DNA from: Spirochaetales bacterium
GTDB taxonomy: Bacteria; Spirochaetota; Spirochaetia; CADAEX01
Direction: 5' to 3'
Assembly: GCA_024233785.1 (NCBI GenBank)
Contig: JACKPD010000004.1
Coordinates: 76,211 to 140,210, forward strand
DNA: 64,000 nucleotides
Part shown: in pieces, positions 27,044-34,991 of the stretch
Layout of the letters: every line of letters starts with the position of its first letter
Position numbering within the stretch: the first letter of the stretch is position 1
Notes under the pieces: generated by a model
What the model was told of the DNA's origin: nothing
Databases searched by the model: none
What the model saw: the letters and a program-made list of their open reading frames with translations, nothing else
Program-made: the position numbers and the translations under genes

Positions 27044-27662
27044 ACTTCTCTTTATCAAGGGGGGTATTCTGATGTATCCCCTCCTCCTTTTTTCCATTGT
27101 TTCCGCGGCTGTAATAATCGAAAAAATTGCTGTGCTCTGCAGGGTCATGATTAAAGGAAATATCTTCAGCACGATAATGGAAACAGGTTCCAAAAATGAT
27201 TTAAAAGGAATAATTACTTTTATTGATAACTTAAAAGAAACAGGCGGAAACTGCGGGAAGCGCAATGCATCGCTTGAGCTGATTAAAAAAACCGCTGCCG
27301 GTAATTTTAGAACTGAGAAGGATTACAAATCGGCGATCTCCGCTTTATCACTTCAAAGCTCTGAAAAAATCCATCTGCTTGATCTTGTAGGAAAAATATC
27401 CCCCATGACAGGCCTTACTGGAACTGTAATAGGGCTTGCGAGGGCTTTTCAGAGCGTCTCTGAGTCAGGAAGGACAGGAGACGCGGCCCTGCTTGCGGGA
27501 GGGATCTGGGAAGCAATGATAACAACTATAGCAGGACTTCTTATAGCAATCCCCGCGATAATCGCGGCGCACATACTTCGGAACAGCTTCAGAAAACATA
27601 TTGAAAGGCTTAAAATCTGCTGCGATGAAGTCTTTTCAGATGCGGGAAATAAAAACCTGTGA
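27036..27662 (+). CDS. exbB: ExbB/TolQ/MotA-family proton channel protein
   Basis: The 208-residue inner-membrane protein has an N-terminal helix (GGILMYPLLLFSIVSAAVIIEKIAVL) and two C-terminal helices around ISPMTGLTGTVIGLARAFQSV and GGIWEAMITTIAGLLIAIPAII, the classical MotA/TolQ/ExbB signature. With ExbD it forms the proton-driven motor that energises TonB. Its ATG lies inside the end of the ParA-like gene, and its stop overlaps the exbD start by four bases. The nearby tonB and TonB-dependent receptor genes make ExbB a better call than TolQ. Confidence 0.9.
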   Translation: MIKLLFIKGGILMYPLLLFSIVSAAVIIEKIAVLCRVMIKGNIFSTIMETGSKNDLKGIITFIDNLKETGGNCGKRNASLELIKKTAAGNFRTEKDYKSAISALSLQSSEKIHLLDLVGKISPMTGLTGTVIGLARAFQSVSESGRTGDAALLAGGIWEAMITTIAGLLIAIPAIIAAHILRNSFRKHIERLKICCDEVFSDAGNKNL

Positions 27663-28111
27663 ACGATTATTTTGACGAAGGGACAGATTATCACCTCCCA
27701 GATCTCACCCCTCTTATCGATGTAATATTTATTTTGATAGTATTTTTCCTCCTTACCCCCTCAATGAGGGAGAGATCAATTGATGTTACGCTTCCCTCTT
27801 CTGAATCAGGCATTCTGCAGAATATGGAAAGTATTGTTATTGAAATTGACAGCAGCAATATCATTTATTTCAATGGGGAGAAAACAGATTTCACAGGAAT
27901 AAAAAAAATCCTTGATAATGAGCTGAATGACAGCATAAAGAGAGACGTTCTTGTCAGAAGCGACAGGGAAAGCAGCTTCGGGACAATTGTCCGTCTTATG
28001 GATATTATAAACAGCGCGGGCTATGATTCAGTTTCATTTTCTGTTTTAAGCGGCGGAGAAGACAGGGAACCCGGCAGCGGGGAAAGAGACTCTCCCCCCT
28101 TCCGGCCGTAA
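27659..28111 (+). CDS. exbD: ExbD/TolR-family protein
   Basis: Starting at GTG 27659, the 150-residue protein has a short cytoplasmic N-terminus, one membrane helix (LIDVIFILIVFFLL) and a periplasmic domain. The helix carries the essential Asp in DLTPLIDVIF, which is the proton-conducting residue of ExbD/TolR. The end is charged and Pro/Arg-rich (REPGSGERDSPPFRP), longer than usual. It overlaps exbB by four bases and converges on tonB 41 bases away. Confidence 0.9.
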   Translation: MNDYFDEGTDYHLPDLTPLIDVIFILIVFFLLTPSMRERSIDVTLPSSESGILQNMESIVIEIDSSNIIYFNGEKTDFTGIKKILDNELNDSIKRDVLVRSDRESSFGTIVRLMDIINSAGYDSVSFSVLSGGEDREPGSGERDSPPFRP

Positions 28112-28152
28112 AAAATCCTCATCAGCTCATACCGGAGACGAAAGTAAAGGTG

Positions 28153-28821
28153 CTATCGGTAATCCTTTAAATTAAAATTGACAGCAATCCTCAGCCTGTC
28201 GGGAATATCCTTTCCCATATATCTGGCAGGAGTAAACCTTGCAGCTGTAACAGAATCAAGAGCCGCCTTGTCAAGAACTTTATGCCCGCTTGACTTGTAT
28301 ATATCCACATTCAATGGAGTACCTGACGGGTCAATATCGGCATCAACCAGGACCTCACCCTCAAATCCCCTACTCACCGCATAGCGGGGATATTCGGGGT
28401 TTAGAGGTATAAGAATTTTTGCCCTTATAAAACCAGAATCTCCTCCCGGGCTTACTGCGCTCCCGGAAAATCGGGCATCGCCTGGTCCGGTAAGCGCATC
28501 ATCATCAGAAACTTCACCTGAAAATACTCCCTTTTCGAATGTTTCAGTTATTACCGGTATATCCTTTTCCGAAGCTTCACTCATCTCCTGTGCAGATGGG
28601 TCAGCTTTTTCAGATACCTCTGCACCGGGAATTTTTTTCCATGAAGCTTTTTTTCCCTTATGTCCTGAAAGATCAACTTTCAGTGTAATAATCTCCTCCG
28701 CCCTTACAGATGACAAAGGCACCGTTTCCGGAACCGCGAGGGATATTACCGCGAACAGTGAGAAATGAAACAGCAGGGAGATGAGGAGCCATTTCCCTTC
28801 AGTATGAACAGGATATTCCAA
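28153..28821 (-). CDS. tonB: TonB energy-transducing protein
   Basis: The best start is TTG 28821, seven bases after GGGAG, giving 222 residues and a 23-base overlap with the end of the receptor gene. There is one N-terminal membrane helix (WLLISLLFHFSLFAVISLAV), a spacer, and a C-terminal TonB domain from about residue 150 (AKILIPLNPEYPRYAVSRGF, then GEVLVDADIDPSGTPLNV and DSVTAARFTPARYMGKDIP). The spacer is acidic and Ser-rich and lacks the usual Pro-Glu/Pro-Lys repeats. It passes the ExbBD proton-motive work to outer-membrane receptors, most obviously the neighbour. Confidence 0.88.
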   Translation of the reverse strand: MEYPVHTEGKWLLISLLFHFSLFAVISLAVPETVPLSSVRAEEIITLKVDLSGHKGKKASWKKIPGAEVSEKADPSAQEMSEASEKDIPVITETFEKGVFSGEVSDDDALTGPGDARFSGSAVSPGGDSGFIRAKILIPLNPEYPRYAVSRGFEGEVLVDADIDPSGTPLNVDIYKSSGHKVLDKAALDSVTAARFTPARYMGKDIPDRLRIAVNFNLKDYR

Positions 28822-30775
28822 ATTCAATCTCCCTTCCGTTTCCGGGATAGTAATCAGAATAATAAACCAGCTGGGCATATTTTTTATCAGCGGCATTCTT
28901 TACTTTACCGTAAACTGCTATATCTGCCCTGCCTGCCTTTTTATTTATTTCAGCGCCTGCGTTAAGGAGAAGATATCCGTCAATTTTATCAAGATCATTT
29001 GCGGTATCTCCGCCCCTGTAATAGCTTCCTGAATATATTATTTCACTGTAAAGCCTTGCCATTCCAGAGATCCGGACTTCCGGTACAATTGAAAACCTGT
29101 GCCTGGGAACAACCGGTATATCATTGTCTTTATCATCACCGGCAGCAAATTTCGCGATTGTATAATTATATGTCCCTGTAATTGTAAAGCTGTCAAACAA
29201 CTTAACCTCCGCAAAAGATTCAGCTCCCAGATGAATGGTCTTCTGAAGATTTTCATTCTGACCTGTTAACAAGTTGTACGCTATCTCATCTTCCATGAAA
29301 AGATAAAAACCGTTTACGCCAATTGAAAGATATTCTCCTGCATCTGACTGAAAACCGGCATCAAACGAATCCCCTTTTTCAGGATCAAGGTTTTCTGTAA
29401 AACCGTCTGATCCGTAGCCTGAATATATAATCTGCTCGTCAAGCAGGGGATATCTGAATAATTTTTCATATTTTACGTAAACCTTACCAGACTTGCCGAA
29501 TAAATAATTAAGCCCGCTTCCCCAGACCAGTGAATCATGTGTCTTTGAGTCTTTATCAGTGCCGAAATCAAATCTGTAGACTGCACTGTCATACCTGCCT
29601 GATAAGGTGAAAATCAGCTTATCCGATAAAAAAACCTCGCCCCTTGAATATATGCCGAGGCTGTTTTTTTCACCTTCACCTGAAAAAGTTTCTGCTGTGC
29701 GGTTTAAATCTGAATACCTTTTTACATCAACAGAGTCAAAATATAAATCAGCTCCGGAATTAAGCGACATACCGTACATTATTCCCGGAAATTCCAGAAT
29801 GACAGAAGGATTAACTGATACTGAATCAAGTTCAGTATCTGAATAGCTGAACCAGGAAGCCATATCTGTCGCGGTATTTCTTGAACTGAGTCCCGCCGCA
29901 AGAGAAACAGCAGTACTATCTGTAATATCACAGGTGCCGGATAAGCGTATAAGTGAAGAATCTGTTTTTGCCTCATCATAAAGATTGACCGCCTCGTACG
30001 GGTCATCTTTATACTGCTCTTCCGTAAGTCCTCCGGGCATTTCATGTTTTTCACTCCCTGATGAAATATGAAGCAGGGTTTTTAACCTGTCACCTGCCCT
30101 CCATTCAAGACCGGAGCTGAAACTTACTGTCTCTGCCCCTGTCCTTTCCCTGAACCCTTCCGTCCTGCTGTCAAGGGCAGATACCCTAAGTGAAAACACA
30201 TCCCCGCCGACAGAAGCATCTATTGATTTTTCCGAAGAGCCGCTGCTTCCCCCCTCAAGTGAGGTATCAAGGGAAAAACCGTTTTCTCCTTTTTCAGTTA
30301 TGATATTTATCACAGAGGCGACAGCGAAATCACCGTAAAGGGAGCTTGCCCCCCCCTTAACTACCTCTATCCTTTCAATCTTTCCCCCGGGAACAGTGAG
30401 CCAGTTAAAAGCAGACATGTCAGGGTTATTCAGCCTGACTCCATCATAAAGAATAAGGACCCTTCCCTGCCCGTTTTCTGTAAAGCCCCTGGATGAAGGC
30501 TGGGATGATGAAGATGAGCCGTTGAATGAGCGGAAATCGATCCCCGTAAAAAGTGAGATGGCCTCAGGGATTGTCCTGTTTTCAAGCTGCTCCGCGGTTA
30601 TCACTGTTACAGCGGACGGCACCTCCATGTCTGCCTTTTCAGTCCTGGCAGCAGTTACAGAAACAGTAATGTCTGCCTGCCGCGCATCATTCGGGCCGCT
30701 GCCTTGAGTTTCTTCAGCTGATGCCTGATAAAAGGAAAAAATAAAAATGAGTAAAACAAAAAGATTTTTTTTCAA
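28799..30775 (-). CDS. btuB: TonB-dependent outer-membrane receptor, probably for cobalamin
   Basis: The start is TTG 30775, six bases after AAAGGAG, giving 658 residues. A Sec signal (MKKNLFVLLIFIFSFYQASA) is followed by a TonB-box-like ADITVSVTAAR, then the plug domain (PEAISLFTGIDFRS, RVLILYDGVRLNNP, IERIEVVKGGASSLYG, VINIITEKG) and a 22-strand-type barrel ending in Tyr. The size and short loops resemble BtuB. Most tellingly, a cobalamin riboswitch sits just upstream on the same strand. It takes B12 or another corrinoid across the outer membrane using TonB energy. Confidence 0.92.
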   Translation of the reverse strand: MKKNLFVLLIFIFSFYQASAEETQGSGPNDARQADITVSVTAARTEKADMEVPSAVTVITAEQLENRTIPEAISLFTGIDFRSFNGSSSSSQPSSRGFTENGQGRVLILYDGVRLNNPDMSAFNWLTVPGGKIERIEVVKGGASSLYGDFAVASVINIITEKGENGFSLDTSLEGGSSGSSEKSIDASVGGDVFSLRVSALDSRTEGFRERTGAETVSFSSGLEWRAGDRLKTLLHISSGSEKHEMPGGLTEEQYKDDPYEAVNLYDEAKTDSSLIRLSGTCDITDSTAVSLAAGLSSRNTATDMASWFSYSDTELDSVSVNPSVILEFPGIMYGMSLNSGADLYFDSVDVKRYSDLNRTAETFSGEGEKNSLGIYSRGEVFLSDKLIFTLSGRYDSAVYRFDFGTDKDSKTHDSLVWGSGLNYLFGKSGKVYVKYEKLFRYPLLDEQIIYSGYGSDGFTENLDPEKGDSFDAGFQSDAGEYLSIGVNGFYLFMEDEIAYNLLTGQNENLQKTIHLGAESFAEVKLFDSFTITGTYNYTIAKFAAGDDKDNDIPVVPRHRFSIVPEVRISGMARLYSEIIYSGSYYRGGDTANDLDKIDGYLLLNAGAEINKKAGRADIAVYGKVKNAADKKYAQLVYYSDYYPGNGREIEFGISCSY

Positions 30776-30894
30776 GAAAAACTCCTTTTCCGCCTTGAAA
30801 AAGAAGTCAGAGATAAGCATGCCCGTAAAACCGCGCCAGCGCACTGCAACAGACATATCAGCTCATTCCAACCCGATCCGCGAAGTTTGAATAA

Positions 30895-31088
30895 TATGGT
30901 CGCTGTTTCAAGTATTCTGACTTATGGCTGCGGCACGAAATATATCATGCCTCCTCGCCCCTTCCCTTCCCGGATCATTTTCGGGTATTTCCCTAAAAAT
31001 CCAGTGGCAGGCATAAAGCCTCAAGGGGTCTGTCGCCAATCACAGCAGCGGGTCTGTAGAGGATTTTCACCTCGCTTCCATGAATTCA
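30895..31088 (-). ncRNA. Cobalamin riboswitch
   Basis: Read on the minus strand, the leader contains the family's conserved pieces in order: GCGAGGTGAAAATCC, CAGACCCGCTGCTGTGAT, GCCACTGG, GGGAAGGGAAGGGGCGAGG, AGGAGGCATGA and GCCGCAGCCATAAGTCAGAA followed by TAC. These match the adenosylcobalamin/cobalamin aptamer, including the kissing-loop scaffold. It ends about 120 bases before the receptor start, leaving space for an expression platform. B12 should shut off btuB-tonB expression. The opposite strand, towards the permease gene, shows no aptamer. Confidence 0.93.
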
Positions 31089-31098
31089 GCATAATAAT

Positions 31099-31125
31099 AT
31101 TATAATGGTTCAAAAATTTATTCAA
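31099..31125 (-). promoter_or_regulatory. Probable promoter of the riboswitch-btuB-tonB transcript
   Basis: On the minus strand TTGAAT (31125-31120) and a perfect TATAAT (31104-31099) are separated by 15 bases, slightly short. Transcription would start close to 31090, at the 5' edge of the riboswitch. Confidence 0.5.
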
Positions 31126-31144
31126 CTTATAATCATCATTGTTA

Positions 31145-31174
31145 TTGACTGAAAGCCCCTGACGCGTGTCTAAT
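31145..31174 (+). promoter_or_regulatory. Probable promoter of the btuC-btuD operon
   Basis: TTGACT (31145-31150) and TCTAAT (31169-31174) are 18 bases apart, a good sigma-70 fit. The btuC-type ATG at 31182 follows eight bases later and no Shine-Dalgarno precedes it, so the mRNA may be leaderless or almost so. Confidence 0.5.
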
Positions 31175-31181
31175 AATTATC

Positions 31182-32240
31182 ATGACCCTTAACCGCAGGA
31201 AAACCGGCCTTACTCTTACAGGATTACTTGTGTTCCTCCTTTTTATGATTAACATCTCAAGCGGTTCCGTAAAAATCCCTTTACGGGACATCGCATGGAT
31301 TATGCTCCAGAGAGGAGACACAGCAGGCAGCGCAGTCATCGGGGAAGACAAAAGTATACCAACAGAAGAAGATAAGCAAATCAGAGTTCGGAATATTGTA
31401 CTTCAGATACGATTTCCGCGGGCGCTCGCCGCTGCTTTCGGCGGGGCCGCACTAGCCCTCTGCGGCCTGCTTCTTCAGACTTTTTTCAGGAACCCGCTCG
31501 CGGGACCTGATGTTTTGGGGATTGCGTCAGGCGCCGGCCTCGGCGCGGCTGTTACTATTCTTGCAGTCCCCGTTCTCAGTACGGGGGGGGTATCAGTTCT
31601 CGCGGCATCAATTACAGGCTCTCTTGCTGTCACAGCTATTCTGATCTCTCTTGTAAAAAAATATGAAAGCATGACAATCACCCTTCTGGCAGGACTGCTG
31701 GCCGGATATTTTCTTCACTCACTTACAGGAATACTGATCAGATTTTCCTCAAACCAGGCTGTAAGATCATATATCAACTGGTCAGCCGGGAGTTTCAGGA
31801 ATATTGCAGAAAAGGACCTCAACATCTTCCTTCCCCTGCTCGCTGCATCATTTATCGCGGCATTTCTCCTTTCAAAACAATGCGACCTTTATCTGCTTGG
31901 GGAGGATTACGCGCTAAGCATGGGCTCTGATACAAAATACTTTCGATACTCTGTCATCCTGCTGACTTCTGTAATGACGGGAGCTGTTACGGCTCTTTGC
32001 GGACCAGTGTCATTTATAGGGATAGCAGCGCCCCACTTCTGCAGGATGGCCCTTAAAACAGACAGGCACAGCACCCTTATCCCCGGTGTAATATTTACAG
32101 GCGCTGCCCTTGCACTTGCGGCAGATACGATTTCATCCCTTCCAGGCAGCGGTATGATGCTGCCGCTCAATTCAGTGACTGCCATTATTGGAACGCCTGT
32201 CGTGATAAAAGTCCTGCTGAAGGGGTATTATGAAAGGTAA
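31182..32240 (+). CDS. btuC: FecCD/BtuC-type ABC transporter permease
   Basis: The 352-residue membrane protein is a BtuC/FecCD permease with about ten helices. Conserved segments are LRFPRALAAAFGGAALALCGLLLQTFFRNPLAGPDVLGIASGAG in pieces (RFPRALAAAFGGAALALCG; NPLAGPDVLGIASG), VRSYINWSAGSF, and GPVSFIGIAAPHFCRMALKTD with the coupling-helix region. It carries corrinoid (or a siderophore) across the inner membrane. It is divergent from the riboswitch-controlled receptor and overlaps the ATPase gene by 11 bases. The cobalamin assignment rests on that neighbourhood. Confidence 0.88.
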   Translation: MTLNRRKTGLTLTGLLVFLLFMINISSGSVKIPLRDIAWIMLQRGDTAGSAVIGEDKSIPTEEDKQIRVRNIVLQIRFPRALAAAFGGAALALCGLLLQTFFRNPLAGPDVLGIASGAGLGAAVTILAVPVLSTGGVSVLAASITGSLAVTAILISLVKKYESMTITLLAGLLAGYFLHSLTGILIRFSSNQAVRSYINWSAGSFRNIAEKDLNIFLPLLAASFIAAFLLSKQCDLYLLGEDYALSMGSDTKYFRYSVILLTSVMTGAVTALCGPVSFIGIAAPHFCRMALKTDRHSTLIPGVIFTGAALALAADTISSLPGSGMMLPLNSVTAIIGTPVVIKVLLKGYYER

Positions 32241-33042
32241 TAAATCCCCTCTGCTTGAATTAAAAAACCTTGCAACAGGCTATAGGTCAGGCAGAATATC
32301 CAAAGAAGTAACAAAATCTTTCACCACTTCGGTTTCTGAGGGAAATATAATCTGCCTGATAGGCCCCAACGGCAGCGGCAAGACTACCCTGCTTAAGACA
32401 ATCTCGGGAATGATAAAACCTCTTTCCGGCACGGTTCTTTATGCGGGCGGAGAGAAATCTGGCGATATAAGCAAAATGAGCGCTGGTGAACTTGCATACA
32501 GAAGGGCCCTTGTTCTTACAAAACCGCCTGAGCCAGGGATGATGAGCGTTTCTGAAATAGTATCCCTCGGCAGAGCTCCTCATACAGACTGGAAAGGTAA
32601 ACTTTCAGCTGTGGACAGGGAAGCTGTAAAGAATTCACTTGAGATAACAGGGTCTGCGCCACTTTCAAACCGTATATTCAGAACTTTGAGCGACGGCGAA
32701 AAACAGAAGGTGATGATCTCAAGAGCGCTTGCGCAGGATACTCCCCTGATTTTTTTCGATGAACCTGCGGCATTCCTTGATCTTCCCTCCAGAATGGAGC
32801 TGTCGTGGCTCCTTACAGGGATCAGGGACAAAGGGGGGAAAACCCTTGTAATAACGACACACGATATTGATTTTGCCCTTAAATATTCAGATTTAATGTG
32901 GATTATTGATTCAGAAGGAACAGTTTATGACGGACTGCCTGATAATCTTGCAGCCGGCGGTATAATCGGCAGAGTATTTTCACGCGGAGATATTACATTC
33001 AATATTGAAAAAAAACAGTTCGAGAACCGGATGCATCCCTGA
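32230..33042 (+). CDS. btuD: BtuD/FecE-type ABC transporter ATPase
   Basis: The 270-residue ATPase has Walker A GPNGSGKTT (about 43-51), signature LSDGEKQKV and Walker B LIFFDEPAAFLDLPS. Asp in place of the first Gly of LSGGQ is common in iron/B12-type ATPases. AAGGGG lies before the ATG, which is inside the permease gene. It supplies energy to the BtuC-type permease and converges on the binding-protein gene, whose stop is 50 bases away. Confidence 0.9.
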   Translation: MKGNKSPLLELKNLATGYRSGRISKEVTKSFTTSVSEGNIICLIGPNGSGKTTLLKTISGMIKPLSGTVLYAGGEKSGDISKMSAGELAYRRALVLTKPPEPGMMSVSEIVSLGRAPHTDWKGKLSAVDREAVKNSLEITGSAPLSNRIFRTLSDGEKQKVMISRALAQDTPLIFFDEPAAFLDLPSRMELSWLLTGIRDKGGKTLVITTHDIDFALKYSDLMWIIDSEGTVYDGLPDNLAAGGIIGRVFSRGDITFNIEKKQFENRMHP

Positions 33043-33092
33043 TTATCGAAAAGAACCGCTTATGGGACCCTGATCAGATTTAAGGTAAAATT

Positions 33093-34268
33093 TCACTTAA
33101 CCTCTTTAAAATAATTCAGATCCTCCGTCCCTGATACCTGAGGATGAAATATTTTTATCAGATCAGAAAGTATTCTGTCCGGGAAAGCTGTTCCCTCATC
33201 CCAGTATGGATTACCCCCTTCTGTCTCCATCAGGTTATTGTTGTAAATCCTCCCGTCTTTGAATGCGCTGAAAAGAGCATAGCGGCTGTCTTTTTTCAGA
33301 ATATCTTCTTTTGTTGTTATCCCGGAGGAATTGACAAGCCATATCCGGGCATCTCCGGCAAGAGAGAAAACTGTTTCAAAATCAAGAAAAATACTTCCGG
33401 TGTTATCGTTATCGCTCCAGGGGTATATTGCTCCGGCATCGGAAAACAGAATTCCGGCATAACTCTGTCCGCCCGGCAGGCCCCAGCTGTCGCCGTAAAT
33501 CATATTTGATAAAACAACAGGTTTTTTTTCAGGCTCTTTAGAAATCTCTTCCGCAGCTTCCTTCAGGGCCTTGTACCGATCAGATGTAATACGGAAAAGT
33601 TCTCTCCCCTTTTCCTCCCTGTCAAGGAAAAGTGAGACAAAAACCATCCATTCAGCCCTTCCCAGCGGATGACTTTCAAGCCAGCCTGCAGTAACAATTA
33701 CAGGAAATCCCTGCTCCCCCAGAAGAGCTGCCCCGTCATAATCCCCTCCGGTCCATGGGGAGAAAACCGCATCAGGGGCAACCGCATATAGTATTTCTGT
33801 ATCAATATCCCTCCCTTCGCCTGTCTGTATAATCTTTCCTGCCCGTACAAGTTCCTTTACTTCGCGCACCGATGTGTTTTTCTGAAGATCGATCCCTTTA
33901 AGTTTATCAAGCCCGCCAAGAGCATCAAGAAATACAATATTCTCCGACGAGAGTGAAACTACCCTTTCAACAGGTATTTTTATAAATATATGGTGCTGCC
34001 TCTTTGGAGGTTTTTTATCTTTGAAAATGATATCCGGTTTTACGCCGCGGTACAGGTAATATGAATATTCCTCACTTCCCCCGTTCCTGACAACAACATT
34101 TCGGTAATTGCTGTAATCAGTTATTGTAAAATTGCCGGCATACAGATTTTCAATGATACGGCCTTCAGGATACTGCTGTTTTACTGCCGTTGAAGCGCTC
34201 CCGCCCCTGCAGGAAAACAACAGGTTAGTAATAACAAAAACAGCAAGGCATCTGAATACAGGTTTCAT
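33093..34268 (-). CDS. btuF: BtuF-like substrate-binding lipoprotein
   Basis: The 391-residue protein has a lipoprotein signal ending LLFSC and a periplasmic-binding-protein fold of the B12/iron type (PF01497-like): RVVSLSSENIVFLDALGGLDKLKGID and TEILYAVAPDAVFSPWTGG in the N-lobe, and ARIWLVNSSG and FKDGRIYNNN in the C-lobe. An extra 80 residues precede the first lobe. The gene has its own upstream region without a visible riboswitch or Shine-Dalgarno. It should feed the neighbouring BtuC-BtuD-type complex, though an iron-chelate ligand is possible. Confidence 0.85.
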   Translation of the reverse strand: MKPVFRCLAVFVITNLLFSCRGGSASTAVKQQYPEGRIIENLYAGNFTITDYSNYRNVVVRNGGSEEYSYYLYRGVKPDIIFKDKKPPKRQHHIFIKIPVERVVSLSSENIVFLDALGGLDKLKGIDLQKNTSVREVKELVRAGKIIQTGEGRDIDTEILYAVAPDAVFSPWTGGDYDGAALLGEQGFPVIVTAGWLESHPLGRAEWMVFVSLFLDREEKGRELFRITSDRYKALKEAAEEISKEPEKKPVVLSNMIYGDSWGLPGGQSYAGILFSDAGAIYPWSDNDNTGSIFLDFETVFSLAGDARIWLVNSSGITTKEDILKKDSRYALFSAFKDGRIYNNNLMETEGGNPYWDEGTAFPDRILSDLIKIFHPQVSGTEDLNYFKEVK

Positions 34269-34500
34269 TATTTAAAAATATCATAAACCGCTCAATTTTT
34301 CTTCTTATTAATTTACCTTTGGAAAAATATTATTTCTGAAAAATGAATATTCAGGCTTTCTGCGGTACAGAATTTTTAAAGCTTGCCGGAATCCGCAATG
34401 CCATTATATAATTTCATTGTTTAATCATTTATAAATTTCTTTTTGTAAAATGATCGATAGTTATCAAAAATATAGAAAGAAATGTATTTTTGGAGGAGAG

Positions 34501-34785
34501 ATGGAAAACGCAAAATTGTATGTAGGTAATCTTGATTATGCTGTTGAATTCGGGGAATTAAAAGAACTTTTCGCAGCTTACGGCGAAGTTAAATTTGTCA
34601 AGATTATTGAGGGAAAAGGATTCGGTTTTGTTGAAATGACAAATACAGCAGACGCGGAAAAAGCAAAAAATGAACTTAATGGAACAGATTTCAAAGGAAG
34701 GAAATTGAGGATTGATGAGGCACGGCCCCAGCAGGACCGGGGGCAGAGACCGCCGAGGCAGCCAAGAGAGCCAAGAGAGTTTTAA
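34501..34785 (+). CDS. RRM-type RNA-binding protein
   Basis: I start it at ATG 34501, just after GGAGGAGAG. The 94-residue product is one RNA-recognition motif, with RNP2 LYVGNLDY at residues 5-12 and RNP1 KGFGFVEM at about 39-46, followed by a short Arg/Pro/Gln-rich tail (RPPRQPREPREF). Small stand-alone RRM proteins occur in cyanobacteria, spirochaetes and some other bacteria and bind RNA, sometimes in the cold. It is monocistronic, with a clear terminator. Confidence 0.93.
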   Translation: MENAKLYVGNLDYAVEFGELKELFAAYGEVKFVKIIEGKGFGFVEMTNTADAEKAKNELNGTDFKGRKLRIDEARPQQDRGQRPPRQPREPREF

Positions 34786-34812
34786 GTATGCAATAAATAA
34801 TATTTTCATTAT

Positions 34813-34850
34813 AAAGCCTGTATTTACTCTAAAAACAGGCTTTATTTTTG
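34813..34850 (+). terminator. Terminator of the RRM gene
   Basis: AAAGCCTGT (34813-34821) pairs perfectly with ACAGGCTTT (34835-34843), followed by ATTTTTG. It lies 27 bases past the stop codon. Confidence 0.88.
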
Positions 34851-34991
34851 AAATAATCAGAAATTTATAATAAAAAATGTGGAAATTTAAGATTATTTAT
34901 TATACAAAAAAACAGTCTCCGGCAGTATTAAAAAATATTTACCCGGAGTATATTATTAAATTATATTATTAATACATAATTCTGGAGGAGT

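Noticed and set aside
28822..28896. Longer tonB start at 28896
   Set aside because: It would extend deep into the receptor gene with no ribosome site; TTG 28821 has one.
30776..30856. Longer btuB start at the ATG at 30856
   Set aside because: It would add 27 residues ahead of a complete signal peptide and has a poor ribosome site; TTG 30775 has AAAGGAG at ideal spacing.
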